From positions 1-64,000 of the forward strand of contig NZ_JAEMUI010000026.1 of NCBI RefSeq assembly GCF_016461715.1: a stretch of 64,000 nt of DNA, given 5' to 3'. Below the pieces are notes generated by a model, which did not search any database, was not told the DNA's origin, and saw only the letters and a program-made list of their open reading frames with translations. Both the position numbers and the translations under genes were made by a program. Of the stretch, positions 1 to 5,439 are shown piece after piece (position 1 is the stretch's first letter; each line of letters opens with the position of its first letter). The stretch comes from Marinomonas spartinae. GTDB taxonomy: Bacteria > Pseudomonadota > Gammaproteobacteria > Pseudomonadales > Marinomonadaceae.

Positions 1-62
1 AAAGCGCCATCGCCGATGGTAGTGTGGGAGATCCCATGTGAGAGTAGGTCGCCGTCAAGCTT
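1..62 (+). rRNA. 5S rRNA, 3' end (cut by window edge)
   Basis: The first bases read as the 3' half of a gammaproteobacterial 5S rRNA: helix sequence CATCGCCGATGGTAGTGTGG, then CCCATGTGAGAGTAGGTC and an AAGCTT-type end. The gene is cut by the left edge, and the rRNA operon it ends lies outside the window. A strong intrinsic terminator follows within 15 bases. The end position is approximate, set by comparison with the known 5S 3' end. Confidence 0.85.
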
Positions 63-74
63 TAATTTAAGAAG

Positions 75-107
75 GCCCTGATAGCTTATGCTGTCAGGGC
101 TTTTTTT
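75..107 (+). terminator. rRNA operon terminator
   Basis: An 11-bp stem (GCCCTGATAGC / GCTGTCAGGGC, one G-T pair) with a short loop is followed by seven T. It lies just after the 5S end. The same hairpin recurs behind each of the three 5S-like copies downstream. Confidence 0.9.
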
Positions 108-130
108 CGTCTTAATAAACGTTTTAAACT

Positions 131-271
131 ATCAGCCGGGTTGAACCACCTGATCCCATCTCGGTACTCAGAAGTGACTCTTTTTTCGCCGCAGGCGCTT
201 GCCATCGCCGATGGTAGTGTGGGCTTGGTTGAATTAAAAAGTCATGTGAGAGTAGGTCGTTATAAAGATTT
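131..271 (+). pseudogene. Degenerate 5S rRNA-like copy 1
   Basis: The sequence keeps 5S landmarks (ACCACCTGATCCCATCTCGG, ACTCAGAAGTG, CGCCGATGGTAGTGTGG, CATGTGAGAGTAGGTCG) in the right order. Two extra stretches break the fold: about 20 bases after the CAGAAGTG box and a GGTTGAATT-containing segment where the short CCCC/GGGG helix should be. The 5' strand of helix I is replaced by a TTTTAAACTATCAGCCGGG sequence. It is probably not a functional 5S. It ends in its own terminator-like hairpin. Confidence 0.65.
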
Positions 272-282
272 AATTTAAGAAA

Positions 283-314
283 GCTCTGATAGCTTATGCT
301 GTCAGGTTTTTTTT
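283..314 (+). terminator. Terminator-like hairpin after 5S-like copy 1
   Basis: A decayed version of the rRNA terminator: GCTCTGATAGC pairs imperfectly with GCTGTCAGG, followed by eight T. It shows that the repeat unit is 5S plus terminator. Confidence 0.65.
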
Positions 315-337
315 CGTCTCAAGAAACGTTTTAAACC

Positions 338-478
338 ATCAGCCGGGTTGAACCACCTGATCCCATCTCGGTACTCAGAAGTGACTCTTTTTTCGCCGCA
401 GGCGCTTGCCATCGCCGATGGTAGTGTTGGCTTGATTGAATTAGAAAGTCATGTGAGAGTAGGTCGCCGTCAAGCTTT
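338..478 (+). pseudogene. Degenerate 5S rRNA-like copy 2
   Basis: Nearly the same sequence as the preceding copy, about 207 bases further on, with the same insertions (GCCGCAGGCGCTTGCC after the CAGAAGTG box and a GATTGAATT segment). Its 3' end (GTAGGTCGCCGTCAAGC) is closer to the genuine 5S at the left edge than copy 1 is. This suggests that copies are exchanged with the real gene by gene conversion. Confidence 0.65.
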
Positions 479-488
479 AATTTAGAAA

Positions 489-521
489 GCCCTGATAGCT
501 ATGCTGTCAGGGCTTTTTTTT
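489..521 (+). terminator. Terminator-like hairpin after 5S-like copy 2
   Basis: Perfect stem GCCCTGATAGC / GCTGTCAGGGC (one G-T) followed by eight T. It is the same terminator as behind the real 5S, with one loop base missing. Confidence 0.75.
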
Positions 522-544
522 CGTCTCAAGAAACGTTTTAAACC

Positions 545-684
545 ATCAGCCGGGTTGAAGCACCTGATCCCATCTCGGAACTCAGAAGAGGCACTTTATT
601 CGCCGCAGGCGCTTGCCATCGCCGAGGTAGTGTGGGCTTGGTTGAATTAGAAAGCCATGTGAGAGTAGGTCGTTATCAAGATTT
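545..684 (+). pseudogene. Degenerate 5S rRNA-like copy 3
   Basis: Third tandem copy, with the same insertions as copies 1 and 2 and further point changes: the CGATGG core is shortened to CGAGG and the CAGAAGTG box becomes CAGAAGAG. The order and unit length (about 206-214 bases including the terminator) match the other two, so the array arose by tandem duplication of a unit that was already altered. Confidence 0.65.
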
Positions 685-695
685 AATTTGAGAAA

Positions 696-728
696 GCCCT
701 GATAGCTATGCTGTCAGGGCTTTTTTTT
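696..728 (+). terminator. Terminator-like hairpin after 5S-like copy 3
   Basis: GCCCTGATAGC / GCTGTCAGGGC stem followed by eight T. It is the last terminator of the 5S-like array. Confidence 0.75.
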
Positions 729-747
729 CGTTGCAAGAAAACACAAT

Positions 748-814
748 CCCTCCCCTTAAAAGAGGGGAGGGAAGAGACTCCTCCCCCTTGCCAAGGGGGA
801 GGTTGGGAGGGGGT
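748..814 (+). repeat. REP/BIME-like palindromic repeat
   Basis: Two adjacent G+C-rich palindromes: CCCTCCCCTT with its complement AGAGGGGAGGG (748-771), then CTCCCCCTTG facing CAAGGGGGAG (about 780-801), ending in TGGGAGGGGGT. Paired C-run/G-run hairpins of this sort are typical dispersed extragenic palindromes. Any short reading frame through it is an artefact of the repeat. Confidence 0.6.
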
Positions 815-1237
815 CTTCTCGCTATCTAAAAAGTCCACTAGTCTATACCAGCTCACCTTGCCATTCAATTCGCTTGCGCCTGTTTCGCAGGCTCAACGCG
901 TCTACGCGAATCAAACACCAAGGTGACTAAAATCCATGGTTATTGTTATAAATCACAGCCGATGTGCTTGATTTGTCGATAAAACTTTCTCGTTTTCTTT
1001 AGCGAAAATTGAAAATATGCTCTAAGATCAATCATTAAACAAATTCATAGCCGAAATAACGTGCTGTGCTTTTCCTAAAAAGATAGGGAATAACACGCAT
1101 GCGCGTCATTCCGGTATTCGGTTTTGTTAGTATCTGTATGAATGCCTTTAGAGTCAGTGTTTTATAAATATATTTGTATGACAATGTTTGTAAACACGCA
1201 TGCGCACCGTTAAACGGTTAAATTTTAAGGAGAGTAT
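815..1237. other. Gene-free stretch upstream of the cassette genes
   Basis: No convincing gene is seen. It holds a 13-bp direct repeat AACACGCATGCGC at 1092-1104 and 1193-1205 (each with a GCATGC palindrome), a GTTRRRY-type heptamer GTTAAAC at 1209-1215 that could be the recombination core preceding the first cassette, and the ribosome-binding site AAGGAG at 1227-1232. No attI site or integrase gene could be recognised. Confidence 0.4.
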
Positions 1238-1996
1238 GTGTACAGTCTTAAAGCGAAAGCGCTCTACGATCATGTGGCTTTCTTCAGGGAGCTTGTAAAT
1301 GGGCGCCTTGCGAAAGGTCCCAAAGGGAATGAGTCATTTCCTGAATATGTCAAGCGTGCACTTAAACTAAACAGTGAGAAGGATTGGAAATTCATTTGTT
1401 CAGGGATGGATCTCATTGGCGATACTTCCCTATCTATAGACCATTTTCTCCGGTTCGGCTTAGAGGGCGTATCCAGATACAACGATGTTGGAGAAAAGTA
1501 CCTTCGCCTATATGGGGTTTTAAATTCGACATACATACAGCAAGAAGCTGTGTTCAAGCTATGCAAACTATGTCAAATTTCGGAGCAGCCGAATTTTCGC
1601 AGCAAGTTAGAGAATTTAGAAATCCGTGATATTCGACATAAGCTAGGTGCACATAGTGTAGACTATATTGACAAGCATAAAGAAGACGTACTGTCTTTTG
1701 TCCCGATAAGATTTGACATGAGTGGGTTTCATTTAAACTACATCAATAATAATGACTTTTCCCAAAAGTCCGTAGGACTGCTCTCTGGTATCAATGAGCA
1801 TTTGGATTTAATGACAGAGATCATGAATGCGACGCTAGAGAAAACCAAGAATACACTCTACAAGTCAAATCCCGAAAAAATCAACGAAATAGATGCGGGG
1901 CTAGAGGAGTTACGAGTAAAGAGGATTGGCGGACATGTTCATTATGGTGAAGATGGACAGTGTGTAATATTTTCGCCTGAAGTGGGTAAAATTTAA
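1238..1996 (+). CDS. Cassette-borne protein with HEPN-like RX5H motif
   Basis: 252 residues, soluble, with no signal or membrane segment. No family is recognised with confidence. Around residue 133 the sequence RHKLGAH gives R133-x5-H139, the spacing of the RX4-6H catalytic motif of HEPN ribonuclease domains, within a stretch predicted to be helical. HEPN proteins are common in toxin and antiphage systems, so this is a possible but unproven role. Start: GTG at 1238 with AAGGAG five bases upstream; an ATG two bases earlier is in another frame. The TAA stop lies inside the R'' box of the following attC site, as in integron cassettes. The gene is A+T-richer than the housekeeping genes in the window, as expected for acquired DNA. 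Confidence 0.7.
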   Translation: MYSLKAKALYDHVAFFRELVNGRLAKGPKGNESFPEYVKRALKLNSEKDWKFICSGMDLIGDTSLSIDHFLRFGLEGVSRYNDVGEKYLRLYGVLNSTYIQQEAVFKLCKLCQISEQPNFRSKLENLEIRDIRHKLGAHSVDYIDKHKEDVLSFVPIRFDMSGFHLNYINNNDFSQKSVGLLSGINEHLDLMTEIMNATLEKTKNTLYKSNPEKINEIDAGLEELRVKRIGGHVHYGEDGQCVIFSPEVGKI

Positions 1997-2073
1997 CACA
2001 GCTAGGTACAGCGACGGCTTTCCGTTACGGCTTCGCCTCCACTGCAAATCCAAGCGTGTTGGCGGTGTTAGGC
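1991..2073 (+). repeat. Integron attC-like recombination site 1
   Basis: An 83-base element bounded by ATTTAAC (fits RYYYAAC, R'') and GTTAGGC (fits GTTRRRY, R'). The ends are complementary (TTAACAC.GC against GC.GTGTTAG) and the interior is partly self-complementary (ACGGCTTTCCGTTACGGCTTCGCC region). The upstream stop codon falls in R'', and the next gene starts 17 bases after R'. Structure and placement match attC sites of chromosomal integrons. Confidence 0.75.
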
Positions 2074-2089
2074 ATTAGAAGGAGCGAGA

Positions 2090-2986
2090 ATGAAGTTTGA
2101 ATTTGGAGATCTATATAAATTTATAGTATCTCTAGGTGTAGTATTGATAACCCTATCTATTTTGGCTCCTTGGATGTTTCTTAGGGAACCTTTCGATTTG
2201 TTCCGACCAGAGTCAGAGATAAACGCACTGTCAGATGCGGCTAAGGCGGTGGTAATTAAAAGACAGTATACAGTTTCATTTATCGTTAGCTTTATTCCAT
2301 GGTTCTCCTCTATCGGTTCTACTATCGGGATGATATTCATCTTCATAGGCCTGAAAAACTGGAGGAAAAACCAGCTCCATCTTGACGAGCAAACAAGGCT
2401 CGATGTCGAAATAAAGAAGCAATCACTTCGCGATGCAACTAAAGATGAAATAGAAGAAAAAGAAACGTCAGAATATGAGAGTCTTCAGGTTGCAGAGTCT
2501 GGAAACTCTGATTCCTACATTGTTAATTCGTTCAGGTCGCAATACTCAAAAGTGGAAGAATTTGTCTACGGCAAGTTATCAAAGGTGTATGGAAATAAGT
2601 TTGACGTTAGTCACAATAAAATGGTGGCGAACGTTGAATTGGATATATTGCTTCGTGGTAAGACCATGTTAACCAAAGACTATATAGTTGAAGTTAAGTA
2701 TATAAGGAAGGGGTTTAACTTCGGCTGGCTTCGCGAAGTATATTTGAAAAATATATATGCAAAGAGTGTATATTCACAGGTGACAGACAGACTACCTAAT
2801 ACACTTCTCCTCATTGTTATGGATTCGGAGGCTTACAATGAAGAAAAGTATAATCAGTTAATAAATCGGCTGGCTGGAGAGTCTGAAGGTCGAAAAGGAA
2901 AAGATTTAGTTTGCATTATTACGAAACAGGAGCTTATGAGTATTGATGATCAAGTTCTTCAAAAAAAGCTGGCAATCCATGCCTAA
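2090..2986 (+). CDS. Membrane-anchored PD-(D/E)XK nuclease-like protein
   Basis: 298 residues. Two N-terminal membrane segments (about 11-30 and 60-88) are followed by a charged, probably coiled linker (95-140) and a cytoplasmic C-terminal domain. In that domain, hydrophobic strands carry D185 (VELDILL) and E201-V-K203 (YIVEVKYI), the D...ExK arrangement of the restriction-endonuclease-like fold. Membrane-tethered nuclease-like domains occur in antiphage and DNA-processing proteins; the function here is inferred only. The start is an ATG with AAGGAG five bases upstream. The gene sits between two attC-like sites, with its TAA inside the second R'' box, so it forms a complete mobile cassette (2068-3046). 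Confidence 0.75.
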   Translation: MKFEFGDLYKFIVSLGVVLITLSILAPWMFLREPFDLFRPESEINALSDAAKAVVIKRQYTVSFIVSFIPWFSSIGSTIGMIFIFIGLKNWRKNQLHLDEQTRLDVEIKKQSLRDATKDEIEEKETSEYESLQVAESGNSDSYIVNSFRSQYSKVEEFVYGKLSKVYGNKFDVSHNKMVANVELDILLRGKTMLTKDYIVEVKYIRKGFNFGWLREVYLKNIYAKSVYSQVTDRLPNTLLLIVMDSEAYNEEKYNQLINRLAGESEGRKGKDLVCIITKQELMSIDDQVLQKKLAIHA

Positions 2987-3052
2987 CAAACGCAAGCACG
3001 CGGAACAATTTTCCACTATGCTCCAAAGCGGCCCGTTACCTTGGCGTTGGTA
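2981..3052 (+). repeat. Integron attC-like recombination site 2
   Basis: R'' is GCCTAAC (fits RYYYAAC) and contains the stop codon of the preceding gene. The right end GCGTTGGTA is an imperfect R' (GTT conserved, last two bases off consensus). The arms TAACAAACGC.AAG and CTTGGCGTTGGTA are complementary over about 11 positions. The off-consensus R' may mean this is the last cassette, with the 3' bases coming from flanking DNA. Confidence 0.65.
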
Positions 3053-3088
3053 AAATGAAGGTAGATGGGGGCTGTAGAGCTCAATAAT

Positions 3089-3250
3089 TAGTCGTCCCTG
3101 AATAATGAGGTTTCAAGCAAGAAGAGCCATGCTATTTTTATCTCTTTCCGTTGGAAAAATTATTTTCAGCCATAATCGACTTAAAAATGACCCAAAATAT
3201 GGGGCGTAATAAAGCCACTTCAGTAGCTTACGTAGTCGTCCCTGAGTAAT
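3089..3250 (+). repeat. Pair of 18-bp direct repeats
   Basis: TAGTCGTCCCTGAATAAT at 3089-3106 recurs with one mismatch at 3233-3250, about 144 bases later. Both lie in the non-coding stretch between the second attC-like site and the DUF2442 gene. They could be remnants of a small mobile element; no transposase is visible. Confidence 0.45.
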
Positions 3251-3302
3251 TAACGACTTTAATCTATTGGTACAAAATTTTTTCTAGGAATATTAGTGAG
3301 AA

Positions 3303-3560
3303 ATGTCCGAATTGTCGCTGGTTGGTACACGTCATCTTACTGGCCATATTCTTGAAATTACATTCAGTGATGGTCATCAGTCCGTGGTTGATTTTGCTCT
3401 ATTTATTTTTAGTGTTGGGCATTCTGACTATGAGCCGTATAAAAATGTTGATAAGTTTCTTACATTCAACATTGAGGATGGTAATCTCAACTGGGATGAC
3501 TACACAATGGTCTTCCCTGTTGGAGATCTGTATTTGAATAGAATTATTAAGCATCATTAA
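3303..3560 (+). CDS. DUF2442 family small protein
   Basis: 85 residues, close to the usual size of DUF2442 proteins. It shows the family pattern: an N-terminal strand pair around LEITFSDGHQSVVDF, a central helix-loop, and a C-terminal NLNWDD-type strand (the place where relatives have a WPNG-like turn). The molecular function of the family is not established; members are often next to DUF4160 genes or toxin-antitoxin-like pairs, but no partner is present here. The ribosome-binding site is weak (GTGAGA just upstream). No attC site follows, so it is probably not part of the cassette array. Confidence 0.7.
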   Translation: MSELSLVGTRHLTGHILEITFSDGHQSVVDFALFIFSVGHSDYEPYKNVDKFLTFNIEDGNLNWDDYTMVFPVGDLYLNRIIKHH

Positions 3561-3660
3561 GATAGTCGATGGTGATAAATTTTACCCTTAACTTAAGTTT
3601 TCCCACCAAAAAAGACGCCATTCGGCATTAGCTTCTTTTCATTCCGATTCAATCGTGCCA

Positions 3661-3745
3661 GACATCATTGATGTCTCTTAACACTAAATCCTCACCACTC
3701 AATCCCCCCACCTGTTTCGCGGGCTGAATGAGTCCGCAAAACAGG
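3661..3745. repeat. Two inverted repeats in the gap before the MarR gene
   Basis: GACATCA-T-TGATGTC (3661-3675) is a perfect 7-bp-arm palindrome. CCTGTTTCGCGGGCT (3711-3725) faces AGTCCGCAAAACAGG (3731-3745), 15-bp arms with two G-T pairs. The second lies between convergent genes and could end transcription, although no T-run follows. Confidence 0.4.
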
Positions 3746-3802
3746 CTGGTTTATTTCTCTGAAAAACCGATAATCAGCCCTCTCTGTTACTTGAATGAGG
3801 TC

Positions 3803-4318
3803 TTATTGGGGCGTTTTACGAGTGGCTTGTTTGTCGCACCGCGACAGGGTGACTTTTTCCAGTAGTCTAATAAGCTGGTCGCGTTCTTCGTCCGTGAGTT
3901 TTGAAGCGAGTATTTTTTCATACTCTTTTGACTGTTCGGCTAACCAGCTTAGTTCATCTTGTCCTGAGTCCGTTAGGTAGAGTAGGTTGCTGCGTCGATC
4001 ACTTTGTTTGCTACGACGCTCTACTAAATTGAGTGATTCCAGCCAATCGACGACTTTGACAATACCGGCTCGGCTGATGCCAAGCTTTTTGGCCAAAGCG
4101 GATTGGGTGATTCCTGGGTGGGTGCCAATTATCGATAATGCGGTCATCCGAGCAGGTGAGATGGCATTGTCACCAAGAAATTCAAAGAAAAGTTCGTATG
4201 CGTGTACTTGTGCGCGCTTTATTGAGTATCCCAGCGCTTTAGATACCAGGTCCAGAGGATCTATTTTCATCTCATTGCTGTATAGGCCATCTTTCGGCGT
4301 TTTTTTGCCTGATCTCAT
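3803..4318 (-). CDS. MarR-family transcriptional regulator
   Basis: Winged-helix repressor. The helix-turn-helix is ITQSALAKKLGISRAGIVKVVDWLESLNLVERR, followed by the wing (SDRRSNLLYLTDSG) and a C-terminal dimerisation helix. The frame stays open back to 4444, but that part (GFGFGICFGIK) does not look like a MarR N-terminus and has no ribosome-binding site. The ATG at 4318 has AAAGGA upstream, and the ATG at 4270 would give the typical 155-residue size, so the start is uncertain. The gene is divergent from the crotonase gene, with a perfect palindrome between them. By analogy with FerC/HcaR-type MarR proteins, it probably represses the CoA pathway and responds to an acyl-CoA intermediate. Confidence 0.85.
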   Translation of the reverse strand: MRSGKKTPKDGLYSNEMKIDPLDLVSKALGYSIKRAQVHAYELFFEFLGDNAISPARMTALSIIGTHPGITQSALAKKLGISRAGIVKVVDWLESLNLVERRSKQSDRRSNLLYLTDSGQDELSWLAEQSKEYEKILASKLTDEERDQLIRLLEKVTLSRCDKQATRKTPQ

Positions 4319-4458
4319 TCCTAGTTTGTCCTTTGTTTTCATTTTAATGCCGAAGCATATACCAAAGCCGAACCCTGATGTCTGTCTATTAGACGGGATG
4401 TGAAGTCGTTGCCCAAGCTTTTTATGACCGCTTGATGTTTGCATAATATCATGACAAT

Positions 4459-4477
4459 ATGTTAACTAGGTTAACAT
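4459..4477. promoter_or_regulatory. Palindromic operator between MarR and crotonase genes
   Basis: ATGTTAAC-TAG-GTTAACAT is a perfect 8-bp-arm palindrome of the size bound by MarR dimers. A half site GTTAACAT recurs at 4533-4540, close to the crotonase start. The position, between divergent regulator and pathway, suggests autoregulation plus control of the operon. Confidence 0.7.
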
Positions 4478-4585
4478 TATGTTTGGTTTACAATATGTTT
4501 TTATACTAACACTGATCAATGCATTGGTGTGGGTTAACATCGGTATCAGATACAAGTGCTGATTCGTATTGAGGAGATAAAAATA

Positions 4586-5377
4586 ATGAAAGAGCTTGAT
4601 ACTAATAGTGCGCCACTTGTGACGCTCTCTATTGAAGGTGCCATTGCCATGGTGACGTTAAATCGACCTGAAAAGCGTAATGCACTGAGTATGGCGATGG
4701 TTGAGGAATTAATGGATGTATTCTCGTCCTTACCCAAGAGCGTGAGAGCCGTGATTCTGTCTGGTGCTGGAGAGCATTTCAGTGCAGGGTTGGACCTGTC
4801 AGAACTGAAGGAGTCTTCCTCTTCTGAAAATATTGAAGGTTCTATGTTGTGGTATGAGGCCTTTGGCAAAATACAATTTGGTCGAGTCCCTGTGATTGTG
4901 GTAATGCAGGGGGCGGTGGTCGGCGGTGGTCTAGAATTGGCCTCAGCCCTTCACGTCCGCATTGCTGAAAGTGATGCCTATTTCGGCTTGCCAGAAGGGC
5001 AGCGGGGGATTTTCTTAGGCGGTGGTGGCTCGGTTCGAATTACTAAGCTGATTGGCTTTTCTCGCGTTGCTGAAATGATGCTAACAGGCCACGTTGTCGA
5101 TGCAACAGAAGCCCATCAAATAGGCCTTGCTCATTACGTTGTGAAAAAAGGCGAAGGGATGCGTAAAGCCAGGGAGTTAGCGGAGAAAGTTGCCAGTAAC
5201 TTACCCATGTCTAATTTCGCCATTCTTAAAGCATTACCTTTGATTGCGGAACAGCCCATGTCCCATGGTTTGATGACTGAGTCTTTGATGGCCGCCATTA
5301 CGCAAGATGCACCAGAAGCGAAAGATAGAGTAAACGCATTCTTACAAAAACGGGCGAATAAAATTACGCCTGATTAA
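4586..5377 (+). CDS. Enoyl-CoA hydratase/isomerase (crotonase) family protein
   Basis: 263 residues from the ATG at 4586, chosen because GAGGAG lies nine bases upstream; the frame is open ten codons further. Crotonase fold: NRPEKRNALS near residue 26, oxyanion-hole segments HFSAGLDLSE (64-73) and GAVVGGGLELA (109-119). Both general acid/base glutamates of hydratases are present, E117 and E137, 20 residues apart as in rat crotonase. It should hydrate an alpha,beta-unsaturated acyl-CoA. It is the first gene of an operon with a CoA synthetase, a thiolase-like and a DUF35 protein. MarR plus crotonase plus ADP-forming CoA synthetase resembles the ferulate ferC-ferB-ferA arrangement, but the substrate is not shown by sequence. 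Confidence 0.9.
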   Translation: MKELDTNSAPLVTLSIEGAIAMVTLNRPEKRNALSMAMVEELMDVFSSLPKSVRAVILSGAGEHFSAGLDLSELKESSSSENIEGSMLWYEAFGKIQFGRVPVIVVMQGAVVGGGLELASALHVRIAESDAYFGLPEGQRGIFLGGGGSVRITKLIGFSRVAEMMLTGHVVDATEAHQIGLAHYVVKKGEGMRKARELAEKVASNLPMSNFAILKALPLIAEQPMSHGLMTESLMAAITQDAPEAKDRVNAFLQKRANKITPD

Positions 5378-5439
5378 TGATAGTCCCGTTAATTTTACTT
5401 CTAGCAAAGACACTTTAATTATAAAAATAAGAGGTTGTT

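Noticed and set aside
1..728. Tandem repeats considered as a CRISPR array
   Set aside because: The units are over 200 bp long and are 5S-like plus terminator, with no short repeats and unique spacers.
708..926. 72-codon open frame rich in proline and glutamate
   Set aside because: It runs through the rRNA terminator and the REP-like palindromes and has no family pattern or ribosome-binding site; the opposite-strand frame there is equally artificial.
1092..1215. AACACGCATGCGC direct repeats and GTTAAAC considered as another attC or an attI site
   Set aside because: No complementary R'' box or imperfect hairpin interior of attC type could be paired with them; attI sites cannot be recognised without the integrase context.
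4319..4444. N-terminal extension of the MarR protein to 4444
   Set aside because: The 42 extra residues have no ribosome-binding site and no MarR-like sequence, and would make the protein much longer than the family.
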